A DNA stretch of 61,838 nucleotides from Cyanocohniella sp. LLY (GCA_022241785.1 JAKOMP010000025.1:1-61838); one strand, 5' to 3'. Counted from the first letter of the stretch, positions 39,052-48,040 are shown. Notes: a model not told the origin generated them from the sequence alone. Made by a program: numbers and translations.

Positions 39052-39055
39052 TCAT

Positions 39056-39115
39056 TGGTCATGAGTCAGTGGTTAGTTGTTGGTTATAACCACTAACTGC
39101 CAACTGACAAATAAA
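39056..39115. repeat. Imperfect inverted repeat between hgdB- and hgdC-like genes
   Basis: The gap centres on GGTTATAACC with flanking GTTAGTTG / CACTAAC arms and repeated GTCA/TGAC words. It could form a hairpin in the transcript between the two export genes. Confidence 0.5.
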
Positions 39116-39143
39116 CAACATATAACAAATCACAACTGAATCC

Positions 39144-40322
39144 ATGAATTTTAGAATTCCTTTGGCGTGGCTACAGCTAGCCCAGCAAAAAGTTCGGTTT
39201 GTCGTAGCCGTAAGTGGGATTGCTTTTATTGTACTGCTAATGTTTATCCAACTTGGCTTTCAAGATGCACTTTATTCTAGTGCTACCGCACTGCATCAAA
39301 ATCTCCGGGGTGATTTATTTTTAGTCAGTTCACAATACAAATCTTTGACATCAAATCAAAGTTTTTCACGCAATCGTTTATACCAAACCTTGGGTTTTGA
39401 TGGTGTAGAGTCAGTTAATCCCATATATTTACAATTTGCCAAGTTAAAAAATCCAGAAACTGGAGAGAAGTATTCAATATATGTGATTGGTTTTGACCCA
39501 GGAAAATCTGTCTTCAATATACCAGAAGTTGCAGAAAATTTAGACCGACTTAAAATTCCTGATATTGTCCTTTTTGACAGAATTTCTCGCCCAGAGTTTG
39601 GCCCCATCGCTGCACAATTTGATGCGGGAAATTCTGAGCAGACAATTGAAATATTTCCCTTTGATGCTCTCATTGGCTACAGAGTGAGGGTAGGGGGTTT
39701 GTTCAGCTTGGGGCCTTCTTTCGGTGTAGATGGCAATTTAATTGTCAGTGACTCAACTTTTTTGAAGATAAATCCTATCACTCGACCAGCAGAAATGATC
39801 GATATAGGTGTCATCAGTCTTAATCCCGGTGCAGACCCAGATACAGTTATGAGAAATTTAGCAGCAATTTTACCTAAGGATGTTCAAGTATTTACTCGTG
39901 AGGGTTTCATTGATTTTGAAAAACAATATTGGGCTGTGAGAACACCCATTGGTTTTATCCTTAATCTCATGCTGACTATGGCTTCTGTAGTTGGTGTAGT
40001 AATTGTCTATCAAATTCTCTATAGCAACATTGCTACTCAATTTGTAGCCTATGCAACTTTAAAAGCAATTGGATATGCCAATACATATCTCTTAAATGTA
40101 GTCTTTCAACAAGCAATAATCTTGGCTTTATTAAGTTATATACCAGGATTTTTATCTTCCATAATTATTTATGCATTTGCAATGGAAGCTACTAAATTGC
40201 CAATCATGATGACTGTGAATAATGCAGTAATAGTCTTGGTTTCAGCAGTTTTAATATGTATAACTTCGGGGTCATTGGCAATTAATAAACTCCGCTCCGC
40301 AGATCCAGCTGATATTTTCTAG
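39144..40322 (+). CDS. hgdC: DevC/HgdC-type ABC exporter permease
   Basis: 392 residues of the MacB/FtsX-like DevC family. One N-terminal span (about 17-40) is followed by a large periplasmic domain (to about 260) and three C-terminal spans (about 267-290, 315-345, 355-378). The N-terminal IPLAWLQLAQQKVRFVVAVSGIAFIVLLMFIQLGFQDAL is shared by cyanobacterial DevC proteins and is seen here as two adjoining motifs. It forms the membrane core with the DevB-type adaptor 92 bases upstream. A DevA-type ATPase normally follows devC; here the next gene is an epimerase, so the ATPase must come from elsewhere. Confidence 0.85.
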   Translation: MNFRIPLAWLQLAQQKVRFVVAVSGIAFIVLLMFIQLGFQDALYSSATALHQNLRGDLFLVSSQYKSLTSNQSFSRNRLYQTLGFDGVESVNPIYLQFAKLKNPETGEKYSIYVIGFDPGKSVFNIPEVAENLDRLKIPDIVLFDRISRPEFGPIAAQFDAGNSEQTIEIFPFDALIGYRVRVGGLFSLGPSFGVDGNLIVSDSTFLKINPITRPAEMIDIGVISLNPGADPDTVMRNLAAILPKDVQVFTREGFIDFEKQYWAVRTPIGFILNLMLTMASVVGVVIVYQILYSNIATQFVAYATLKAIGYANTYLLNVVFQQAIILALLSYIPGFLSSIIIYAFAMEATKLPIMMTVNNAVIVLVSAVLICITSGSLAINKLRSADPADIF

Positions 40323-40384
40323 TCTTCTAGAAGCGAACTATCTTCTAACTTCAATCATATAAATTACCAATCACTCCTATCTCC

Positions 40385-41386
40385 ATGAACCTCCAAAACA
40401 AAACTCTCTTAATTACTGGAATTGATGAATTTATTGGCTTGCGTGCAGCCGAGTTAGCTATAGCCCAAGGAATGAAAGTTCGTGGAATCCAAAGTTTTGC
40501 CGATAAGAATCAAACAGCACAGAATTTAGGTATTGAAGTAATTGTTGGCAGTATTACTGATGCTGCTGTTGCCCAAAAAGCCTGTCAGGGTGTAGATATT
40601 GTTTTGCATACAGCACAAATGGCCCAAGAAGCAGGTTCTATTAAAGAATTTCGGGCGATAAATGTTGGTGGTACAGTCAATATGGCTAAAGCTGCTAAAA
40701 ATGCTGGCGTCAAAACATTTGTACATCTTTCCAGTGTGATGGTCTATGGGTTTAATTATCCTGACGGCATCACAGAAACTGGGCCTTTATCAGGTGAAAA
40801 TAATCCCTACTGTCAAACCAAAATAGAAGCCGAAACCGAACTTTTACCTCTGAATGCACCTCCAGATTTTGGCATCATCATTATTCGCGCTGGAGATGTG
40901 TATGGGCCAGGAAGTATTTCTTGGGTAGTCAGACCAATTCTGATGATGCGCCAAAAATTATTTGCTTATGCCAATGATGGTAAAGGAATCATCAATCATG
41001 TATATATAGACAACTTAATAGATGCCATCTTTTTAGCAATAGAAAAAGAAACATACGGTGAAATTTTTAATATCACCGATGGACAAAACACATCTTGGAA
41101 AGAATATTTTCTGCAATTGGCAGCAATGGAAAATTTATCTGCACCAATGTCGTTACCAAAAGACGAAATGAAATTATTTCTGAAACTGCGGGCCCAAGGA
41201 CAAAAGCTTTTTCGGAAAAAAGCCGATATTCTCCCAGAATCTGTAGATTTTATGAGTCGTCCCTACGCTTATTCAATTGCCAAAGCACAAAGACTGTTAA
41301 ATTTCCAACCTAAAATTGACCTAGAAAAAGGTCTGCATTGTACGCAGGAATGGCTGAATAAAACCGATATTCAAAAACTAACATAA
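40385..41386 (+). CDS. hgdA: NAD-dependent epimerase-like protein (HgdA-like)
   Basis: 333-residue extended short-chain dehydrogenase. The nucleotide motif is unusual: LLITGIDEFIGLRAAE, where most relatives read TGATGFIG, so only some of the glycines are kept. The catalytic Ser (HLSSVMVYG, about 115) and Tyr/Lys (NPYCQTKIEAE, about 140) remain. YGPGSISW and a C-terminal substrate domain follow. In Anabaena PCC 7120 the corresponding gene next to hgdBC is reported to be a UDP-galactose 4-epimerase affecting glycolipid composition. The gene starts 62 bases after hgdC and is probably co-transcribed. NAD binding needs testing given the altered motif. Confidence 0.75.
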   Translation: MNLQNKTLLITGIDEFIGLRAAELAIAQGMKVRGIQSFADKNQTAQNLGIEVIVGSITDAAVAQKACQGVDIVLHTAQMAQEAGSIKEFRAINVGGTVNMAKAAKNAGVKTFVHLSSVMVYGFNYPDGITETGPLSGENNPYCQTKIEAETELLPLNAPPDFGIIIIRAGDVYGPGSISWVVRPILMMRQKLFAYANDGKGIINHVYIDNLIDAIFLAIEKETYGEIFNITDGQNTSWKEYFLQLAAMENLSAPMSLPKDEMKLFLKLRAQGQKLFRKKADILPESVDFMSRPYAYSIAKAQRLLNFQPKIDLEKGLHCTQEWLNKTDIQKLT

Positions 41387-41464
41387 ACATAGCGCTTCCT
41401 CTCTCTCTCCGATAAAGCTGTATTTTACCAAAGCGAAAAATGCTGTAATTAAAAATTTGGCTAT

Positions 41465-41491
41465 GGTGGTGAACCCACCTATAAAATTTTT
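41465..41491 (+). terminator. Weak terminator-like hairpin after the hgdBCA-like genes
   Basis: GGTGG-TGAAC-CCACC is followed by TATAAAATTTTT. The stem is only five pairs but the T-run is good. Confidence 0.4.
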
Positions 41492-41646
41492 CGCAGTGTT
41501 TACCTAGTTTGCTTGGCAAAGAACTGGGTAAATATTGAAAGCAGTTTATGTTCATGATTATGCATGGATTGCTGCAACAAAACAACATATTTGCCGAGAC
41601 AACAACTAATTAAGTAGTCGAAAAAGTTTCAATAATATTATTTCAC

Positions 41647-42630
41647 ATGAACAATAATCCGCCTAAATTAAGCATCGGATTACCTGTCTACAATGGTGAG
41701 AAGTTTATCCAAGCAGCCTTAGATTCACTGTTGGCTCAGACATTTGAAGATTTTGAGTTAATTATTTCAGATAATGATTCGACAGATAACACCGAAGAAA
41801 TTTGTCGAGCATATGCCGCTCAAGATCAACGGATTCGCTACTACCGCAATGATCAAAATATCGGTTGTTCTCTTAACTTCAATCGTGTTTTTGAGTTGTC
41901 TACAAGTGAATACTTTAAGTGGGCAGCCTATGATGATCTACACGCTCCAGATTTTCTTGTGAAATGTGTTGCCATACTTGATTATAATCCTGAAATAGTT
42001 TTGTGCCATTCCCACGTCTATTTCATTGACGAAAATGGCAATTTTTTGCAAAACTACAATCTCAAACTCAACACCGATTCACTCAAACCTCATGAGCGGT
42101 TTCATGCATTACTTACTAAACATCTCTGCTATCAATGTTATGGAGTAATTCGCGCCAATGCCCTGAAAAAAATACCACCTATGGGTAGTTATGGTACTGC
42201 GGATGGAATTTTGTTGTTAAGACTTGGTGTACTGGGTCGATTTTATGAAATTCCTGAATATCTTTTCTTTGCTAGAAGCCATCCTGAACAATCTTTGAGT
42301 ATGTTTTTTCCCAATTATCGGTTATTTACAGATAATCAGACTACATACTCACCAAGCATGTTACCTGACTTTTATGCCTATACAGTGTGGTTTGATTCTT
42401 CAAAAAAGGGAAAAATTTTGTTTCCACATTGGAGAATAGTTTGGGAATATATGCTTTCTATATACCTGTTTGAATTAAGCATTTATCAGCGAGTATATTG
42501 CCATATCAGTATTTATCAACAGTCGAAAGGTAGTGAATATCTTTTGCTCCAAGATTTACTAAAAGCGGTGCAAATAGTCTGGCAACGTTGGCAAGATTCT
42601 GTTGCTCAAAAACAGCAAATTGTTTCTTAA
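41647..42630 (+). CDS. Glycosyltransferase family 2
   Basis: 327 residues. The GT-A nucleotide-sugar domain is at the N-terminus: LSIGLPVYNGEKFIQAALDSL (seen as IGLPVYNGE), FELIISDNDSTDNT, and the metal-binding AYDD region near residue 98. GSYGTADGILLLRLG is in the acceptor half. There is no signal peptide or strong membrane segment, so it acts in the cytosol or at the membrane face. It lies between the hgd genes and further glycosyltransferases, which suggests a role in envelope glycolipid or polysaccharide sugar addition; donor and acceptor are unknown. Confidence 0.82.
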   Translation: MNNNPPKLSIGLPVYNGEKFIQAALDSLLAQTFEDFELIISDNDSTDNTEEICRAYAAQDQRIRYYRNDQNIGCSLNFNRVFELSTSEYFKWAAYDDLHAPDFLVKCVAILDYNPEIVLCHSHVYFIDENGNFLQNYNLKLNTDSLKPHERFHALLTKHLCYQCYGVIRANALKKIPPMGSYGTADGILLLRLGVLGRFYEIPEYLFFARSHPEQSLSMFFPNYRLFTDNQTTYSPSMLPDFYAYTVWFDSSKKGKILFPHWRIVWEYMLSIYLFELSIYQRVYCHISIYQQSKGSEYLLLQDLLKAVQIVWQRWQDSVAQKQQIVS

Positions 42631-42707
42631 CTAATTTGGTTTTAACAATAAAAGGGTGTGGTAACAGTGAATGCAAAACAAAAATTACTGGTAAAAATAA
42701 CCAAATC

Positions 42708-43175
42708 ATGCTGAAAATAACTCATCTTTCTTATCTTTTGCTAGCTAGTTTATTAAGTCTGAGCTTTGCAAAAACAGTGAATGCAGACACTACAGCAACG
42801 CTGACAGTCGTAGTGAATGGAATCAATAACCAAAACGGTGAGATTTGCATGGGAGTTTACTCTAAGTCCAAAGGATTTCCTATGAGTACTAATGATGTTC
42901 TCAAAAGTGCCTGTGTGCAGCCTACAGGGAGTACTTTAACTCATACATTTTCTGGCTTGAAGCCGGGAAATTATGCCGTTGCCGTAGTAGATGATCAAAA
43001 TGGCGATCGCAAGTTGAACACAGACTTTTTGGGCATTCCTAAAGAAGGTTTTGGAATTTCTAGAAATCCCACCGTTTCTATAGCCACAGGTACACCTAAG
43101 TTTCATGATGCCAGTTTCTTCATGAACCAAAATACCAAAATCAATATTTTCATGAAATATTCCCTCGATTCTTAA
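42708..43175 (+). CDS. Exported DUF2141-type protein
   Basis: ATG 42708 is chosen because it starts a good signal peptide (MLKITHLSYLLLASLLSLSFA, cleavage near NADT); the frame is open further upstream but overlaps the preceding gene there. 155 residues. The mature part (TLTVVVNGINNQNGEICMGVYSKS, then GLKPGNYAVAVVDDQNGD with a calcium-like DxNxD loop, then LGIPKEGFGIS) matches DUF2141, a beta-rich periplasmic family of unknown function. Its place within the glycosyltransferase group suggests an envelope role, but that is context only. Confidence 0.78.
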   Translation: MLKITHLSYLLLASLLSLSFAKTVNADTTATLTVVVNGINNQNGEICMGVYSKSKGFPMSTNDVLKSACVQPTGSTLTHTFSGLKPGNYAVAVVDDQNGDRKLNTDFLGIPKEGFGISRNPTVSIATGTPKFHDASFFMNQNTKINIFMKYSLDS

Positions 43176-43178
43176 GTA

Positions 43179-43272
43179 TGGGAAGTAGGGAGTAGGGAAT
43201 AAGGGATAAGAAAAACAAAGATTTTGGTAGCAACTCAAAGTCTTTCCCCCCTGCACCCTGCACCCCTGCCTC
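43179..43272. repeat. STRR-type tandem words
   Basis: GGGAGTAGGGAATAAGGGATAAG at the left (imperfect GGGA-T/A repeats) and CCTGCACCCTGCACCCCTGCC at the right flank a short spacer. They are partly complementary. Confidence 0.5.
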
Positions 43273-43325
43273 TTCACCCAACCTCCCACCTCAGTCAATA
43301 AGGCAAAATTTGCCGGAGACTATAT

Positions 43326-44585
43326 ATGAAAGAGTTGACAATATTCCTATCTCAGTCTTTGCTGGGTTGGTTGGCTATTCAAATGTGTTTAGCTTTGGTT
43401 TTTTTGTTCTACATCCACTTAAGTCACAAAAAAGTATTGCCTGATGAGGAGTTACCTAAAACAGCAGTTATTCTTTGCTTACGTGGAGCCGATCCGTATT
43501 TACCCAACTGTATCGAGGCCCTATTAAATCAAAATTACCCAGAGTACAATTTAAAGCTAATTGTTGATAGTCAAGATGATCCGGCTTGGGAAGTTGTCAA
43601 CGAAACTATCAAAAAGCAAGAAGCCAGCAATTTCCAAATCAGCCCTTTGAGAATAATTCGCCACAACTGTAGTCTCAAATGCAGTTCGCTGCTGCAAGCT
43701 GTTTCGGAATTAGATGATTCTTACAAGGTAGTTGCTTTAGTAGATGCCGATACAATAGTTCATGCTAATTGGCTGCGTGAATTAGTTAGTCCCTTAACTG
43801 ATCCCAAAGTTGGCGCGACAACAGGTAACCGTTGGTACATACCTACAGGTAAATATTGGGGATCTTTAGTACGGTACATCGGTAACGTCTCTACAGTTGT
43901 GCAGATGTACTTATTTCGTATTCCTTGGGGCGGGACTTTAGCTATCAAAACAGATGTGCTACGTCACACAGGAATACTAGAGAAGTGGGGACAAGCTTTC
44001 GGTGAAGATTTGATGATGCATAACATCCTCAAACAACATGGGATGCAGGTCAAGCTTGTTCCTTCTTTAATTATGCTGAATCGGGAAGAATGTGATTTAC
44101 TTGGCTTCATGGACTCTCTGAAGCGGCTACTATTTTATTCTCGACTGTATCATCCCCGTTGGATAGCTATGATTGGCGATGCTGTTTCTAGTATCTTGTT
44201 TCCTTCTCTAGCAATACTAGTATTTATCTTGTCGTTGCTCGATACTCAATGGGATTTGGCAATGATACTGTTGGCTACTTATTGTATCTATACCATCGGA
44301 TTACTTTTGTTAACGCTGATATTAGAGTTAGCAGTACGTCCAGTAATTCGCTTTCAAGGTCAGTCTATGACTCCTTTGTCAGTTGCGACAGTAGGCAAAA
44401 TATTAGTTGCCATCCCTCTAACACAGTGGGTGTATGGATTGGCAATGCTATCTTCTTTGTGGATGTCAACAGTTAAATGGCGCGGTATTGTTTATCGAGT
44501 GCAAAACCCCTGGAATATCCGATTAGTTGAATACCATCCCTATGATTTGTTAGATCAACCCATTGATAGCAAAATATCTCTTTGA
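43326..44585 (+). CDS. Membrane glycosyltransferase family 2
   Basis: 419 residues. An N-terminal membrane span (about 12-32) is followed by a GT-A domain: AVILCLRGADPYLPNCIEALL, KLIVDSQDDPAWEVV, the metal-binding VDADT (about 137), PWGGTLAIK and FGEDLMMHN (about 222). Three C-terminal membrane spans (about 285-345 and 365-385) follow. The layout resembles ceramide-glucosyltransferase-like enzymes that glycosylate lipids at the membrane face, which fits a glycolipid island. It is the full-length partner of a truncated copy immediately downstream. Confidence 0.82.
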   Translation: MKELTIFLSQSLLGWLAIQMCLALVFLFYIHLSHKKVLPDEELPKTAVILCLRGADPYLPNCIEALLNQNYPEYNLKLIVDSQDDPAWEVVNETIKKQEASNFQISPLRIIRHNCSLKCSSLLQAVSELDDSYKVVALVDADTIVHANWLRELVSPLTDPKVGATTGNRWYIPTGKYWGSLVRYIGNVSTVVQMYLFRIPWGGTLAIKTDVLRHTGILEKWGQAFGEDLMMHNILKQHGMQVKLVPSLIMLNREECDLLGFMDSLKRLLFYSRLYHPRWIAMIGDAVSSILFPSLAILVFILSLLDTQWDLAMILLATYCIYTIGLLLLTLILELAVRPVIRFQGQSMTPLSVATVGKILVAIPLTQWVYGLAMLSSLWMSTVKWRGIVYRVQNPWNIRLVEYHPYDLLDQPIDSKISL

Positions 44586-44593
44586 TTTGACTA

Positions 44594-44965
44594 ATGCTGC
44601 TATCTTTGGCAGCCTTGTTCACTGGACAATGGTGTGCTGCGGCCTTGTCTTTTAGTTCCTATGGCAGCTATGTAGTGGCTTTGATGTTAATCATACTTTT
44701 CTTGGAGCGAGGAGTACAGCAAGTTCTTCAATTTCATGGTCAGCCTCGCACAAAATTGTCAGTTACTCACGTTTTGAAAATGTTAATGGGCATTCCCCTT
44801 ACACAATGGGTTTCTGGGTTAGCAATGCTGTCATCTTTGTGGATGCCAAAAGTTAAGTGGCGCGGTATTACTTATCAAATCAAAAATTTCTGGAGGATTC
44901 GGCTATTGGAATACCGCCCTTATCAAGTATTAGAACAATCTGTTGATCGCCATACATCTCTTTGA
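44594..44965 (+). pseudogene. C-terminal remnant of a second, tandem glycosyltransferase
   Basis: The 123 codons align without gaps to the last ~85 residues of the preceding glycosyltransferase, with about 50 identities, including IPLTQW, GLAMLSSLWM and VKWRG; the membrane segment before that also corresponds. The catalytic GT-A part is missing. The fragment begins 8 bases after the neighbour's stop codon. It looks like the survivor of a tandem duplication after deletion. The frame is intact, so a small membrane protein could still be made by translational coupling. Confidence 0.75.
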
Positions 44966-44990
44966 ATACTCTCATTGCTCATTAGAGTAT
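44966..44990 (+). terminator. Hairpin after the glycosyltransferase remnant
   Basis: ATACTCT and AGAGTAT form a 7-bp stem around an 11-base loop, starting right at the stop codon. A short GGGTAAAAAT follows, without a clear T-run. Confidence 0.5.
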
Positions 44991-45131
44991 AGGGTAAAAA
45001 TCTACTCTGTACAATTCGGTAACGGTGTCAATGCGTAAATCCTAAATTCGAGTTCATCAGGGTGAATGGGTGTTCTAAGTTTCTCAACACCAGTACTTCT
45101 CTGAATAAAAATACGCAAATACACTGAAACT

Positions 45132-46397
45132 ATGAACAAGCAACCTCTTCGCATTGCACTGTTTACGGGATTGTATTCCCCTTTTTTGACGGGTGTTTCA
45201 GTCGCAGTACATCAACGAGTTCGCTGGTTACTACAACAAGGTCATGAAGTCTTTCTCGTTCATCCAGAAATCAATGATAAGTATCCTAAAAATGTGGGCG
45301 ATCGCCCCATGCCAGGACTAGATGAATTATTGCCTTTTCCCAACTTTTGTGCTTATGCATTTCCCACACGCCCACTAATTTTTTATAAGTCTCTACCCCA
45401 ACCACTAAATTATCGACATTGGAGCGATACTAAGTTATTAGAAAACTTCCAACCCGATATTATAGTAGTTGAAGAAGCTCCACAAATGAGGGGTTTCTAC
45501 TCACTTTTCTTGCAAGGTTATGGTCGTTCAATTGGTGTGGAATACGCTCAAAAAACAGGTACTCCCATCATATCTATCTTTCATACTGACATTGTTGCCT
45601 ATATCCAATACTACTTAGGACAACAGTGGTTTAACTTGATGCGTCCGATTATTCCCATGTTAGTTAAGCAATCCACTGAGGCTTATGATGCCAATTTGTT
45701 TTCTTCTCGAGAACAACTGTATAAGTATGAACTGCTGAACTGTCAACGTGGTGAATATCTCCCCTATCAGGGAATTGATTGTGAGAAATTTCATCCCCGA
45801 AATATTATCCATAACCCCATTCCTGACGACCACAGACCAATTATCTTGTTTGTGGGACGGATTACGGCGGAAAAGAATGTAATGCAACTGATAGAGATGT
45901 TTCCACTGATTGCCGCTGAAATTCCTGATGTTCATTTGGTTGTTATTGGTAGTGGCCCCCTCGACGATGAATTACGGCGACGTGCTAGCAATTTTAAATC
46001 CGGGATTACTGTATGGGGTGAATCTCACGGTACTGAACTGTTGGGTTGGTTTGCTCGTGCAGATATATTTGTCAATCCCTCAGCAACCGAAAATTTCTGT
46101 ACTACAAATAACGAGGCTTTAGCTTCTGGTACTCCTGTAGTTGCTGTGGTTGCACCTTCAACTGCCGAGCAGGTTTTTCCTGGTCACAACGGCTTTTTAG
46201 CTGAACCCAACAACCCCGCAGATTTTGCCCAGAAGGTGGTGACAATTCTGAAAAATTCTCCACTTAAAGCAGAAATGACTGCACAAGCTCGTCCTTCTAT
46301 TCTTCAATATGATTGGTCGGCGTGTACAGAAAAGTTTGAAGCCAGGCTTTATCAGCTGGTTCAAGCATCGGAGAAATTTGAATCAACAAAGGCTTAA
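45132..46397 (+). CDS. hglT: Glycosyltransferase family 4 (group 1), HglT candidate
   Basis: 421-residue GT-B enzyme. The N-domain acceptor region is FTGLYSPFLTGVSVAVHQ. The C-domain nucleotide-sugar site has ILFVGRITAEKNVMQL (about 235), VWGESHG and the E-x7-E motif in ENFCTTNNEALASGTPVVA (about 316). The sequence resembles SqdX and digalactosyl-type lipid glycosyltransferases. In Anabaena PCC 7120 the enzyme that glycosylates the HGL aglycone, HglT, is encoded at the equivalent place next to this gene group as I recall, so this is the best candidate in the window. The membrane GT2 upstream is the alternative. Confidence 0.7.
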   Translation: MNKQPLRIALFTGLYSPFLTGVSVAVHQRVRWLLQQGHEVFLVHPEINDKYPKNVGDRPMPGLDELLPFPNFCAYAFPTRPLIFYKSLPQPLNYRHWSDTKLLENFQPDIIVVEEAPQMRGFYSLFLQGYGRSIGVEYAQKTGTPIISIFHTDIVAYIQYYLGQQWFNLMRPIIPMLVKQSTEAYDANLFSSREQLYKYELLNCQRGEYLPYQGIDCEKFHPRNIIHNPIPDDHRPIILFVGRITAEKNVMQLIEMFPLIAAEIPDVHLVVIGSGPLDDELRRRASNFKSGITVWGESHGTELLGWFARADIFVNPSATENFCTTNNEALASGTPVVAVVAPSTAEQVFPGHNGFLAEPNNPADFAQKVVTILKNSPLKAEMTAQARPSILQYDWSACTEKFEARLYQLVQASEKFESTKA

Positions 46398-46415
46398 TTA
46401 GTAGATAAAAAAGAC

Positions 46416-46447
46416 AAATGCCAGGGTATGTCTATACTCTGGCATTT
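46416..46447 (+). terminator. Terminator after the hglT-like gene
   Basis: AAATGCCAG...GTAT pairs with ATAC...CTGGCATTT (one mismatch), a stem of about 13 pairs with flanking A and T tracts, 18 bases after the stop codon. Confidence 0.75.
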
Positions 46448-46711
46448 CCTGATAACGGGACTTGAACATTTTTGAGGGCGAAATCAGCCTCAAATCCTTG
46501 TAGGGTAAGGTAAAGACACCAAATACCCAAAAACGCCTGGAATCCAGATATAACAAAAAACCAGGCAAAACGATGTCAAAGCCTCTATGGATAAACCTTT
46601 GAGCATTTTTATTCGCTATTTTTTGTCTAAGTCCCGATAATGAAAAGTTTGTAGTGGGGAATGAAGTTTCTCAAGACAGGACTGAAGTCCTGACTACGAG
46701 CAAACATTTTT

Positions 46712-46806
46712 AGGACTTACGCACTCGCTACGAAAATTAAGGCTTTAAGATTGCTTCCCTACGGTCGCAATGACGAAAATACGTGGTTGATTACGTCGTA
46801 AGTCCT
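46712..46806. mobile_element. MITE-like element
   Basis: A 95-base segment is bounded by AGGACTTACG and its inverse CGTAAGTCCT. Inside is the word ATTGCTTCCCTACGGTCGCAATGAC, seen here as ATTGCTTCC and GGTCGCAATGAC, typical of dispersed cyanobacterial elements. It is too short to code for anything. Another GGACTGAAGTCC palindrome sits just upstream. Confidence 0.6.
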
Positions 46807-46822
46807 GATTTTATTTAGTTTC

Positions 46823-48040
46823 TTAAAAATTAGCGGCTGGCACTTTTTCAATTTGCTGAGTAAAATATGATTCTTCGTGTTTAAGTTGTTGCGCTAGTTG
46901 TAATCCTTGTTGAAAAGCTGTGAGTGCTTGAGGATAATTTTTTCGTTCTAAATACAATTGCCCAATTTGGTCATAGGCTTGCATCATGCCATAAAAATTG
47001 ACGGCTTGCTTTTGTGTCTCGATGAGAATTTGGCTAGCTTGCAAAGCCTCGTCTATTTGTCCTTGAGAACGATAAAGGAGAATTAATTTCTGCAAAGCTT
47101 CACCTGCACGAGCATATTGCTGTGATTGCCAGGCGGTGACGTAAGCTGTTTGATAGTTGTTAAATGCTTCTCGTAGTAAACTAGGATTTTGCTGTGCTAG
47201 GGATTCATAATTGGCACCGATCGCTAGTTTCAATTCTGAGATTTTATTCGGATTATTATCCTGTTCATAAATTTCGACGAGCTTATTTAAGACATTGATC
47301 GACTCTTGGGGTTGTCTTGCTTGTTGATAAATATAAGCTAGCTGCTGTAGATATACTAATTGGTTTTGGCGATCGCCTGGGGTTAAACTCAGTAATTCCT
47401 CGTAGGTGGCGGCGGCTTGGGGGTAATTAAACCACAGTAGATGCAGTTCTCCAATGGTATTGAGAGTTTGCAAGATGGCGTTGGTGTCTTGTTGTTGGCG
47501 CACGGTTGCCAAAACTTGGTTGTACGCTTCTAGCGCCAGTTGAGGCGATCGCACTTTTTGGTAAGCTTCACCTAGCGATCGCATTAATTCTAAGTCTACA
47601 ATTTTTGAGCTTTGTGCTTGCTTTTGAATGGTTTGCAACCGCTGAGTAATATATTGTACCTGTTCATTATTATTTTCATTCCAGGCGATCGCACCTACCC
47701 GCGATAATGCTTGTACCTCTGCTAACGCACCCAAATATCGCCGCAAGCGGAGTTCCCGATTCCAGATATCAAATGCTGCTTCCTCATCACCTGCTTGCAA
47801 TTTCGCCGCCGCTTCCAGATTTAATTGATCCAGCGCCGTCTCTAAGCTTTGCAGTTCCGGGAGAGTTAACTGCTGTTTGTCAATTAAAGGCGGTAGTAAA
47901 GGATCAGGTGTGGTAATTTCTAGCGGATTGGGAGGAAACTTATCTGGTTGTTGGGGCTTTTTACTCTCAGCTATTGCCAAAGAACAATTCAGTTGCCAGA
48001 TTATAGCGAAAGTAACAGTAAAACATAAACGTCTTAACAT
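46823..48040 (-). CDS. Exported TPR-repeat protein
   Basis: Start ATG 48040 is chosen over an upstream one because AGG lies 10 bases before it and a signal peptide begins there (MLRRLCFTVTFAIIWQLNCSLAIA). 405 residues. After a Pro-rich stretch the protein is a chain of helical tetratricopeptide-like units (for example AYNQVLATVRQQ, AAATYEELLSLTPGDRQ, ALTAFQQGLQLAQQL) to the C-terminus. It is presumably periplasmic and involved in protein-protein contacts; no enzymatic motif. It diverges from the CpcT-like gene. Confidence 0.8.
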   Translation of the reverse strand: MLRRLCFTVTFAIIWQLNCSLAIAESKKPQQPDKFPPNPLEITTPDPLLPPLIDKQQLTLPELQSLETALDQLNLEAAAKLQAGDEEAAFDIWNRELRLRRYLGALAEVQALSRVGAIAWNENNNEQVQYITQRLQTIQKQAQSSKIVDLELMRSLGEAYQKVRSPQLALEAYNQVLATVRQQQDTNAILQTLNTIGELHLLWFNYPQAAATYEELLSLTPGDRQNQLVYLQQLAYIYQQARQPQESINVLNKLVEIYEQDNNPNKISELKLAIGANYESLAQQNPSLLREAFNNYQTAYVTAWQSQQYARAGEALQKLILLYRSQGQIDEALQASQILIETQKQAVNFYGMMQAYDQIGQLYLERKNYPQALTAFQQGLQLAQQLKHEESYFTQQIEKVPAANF

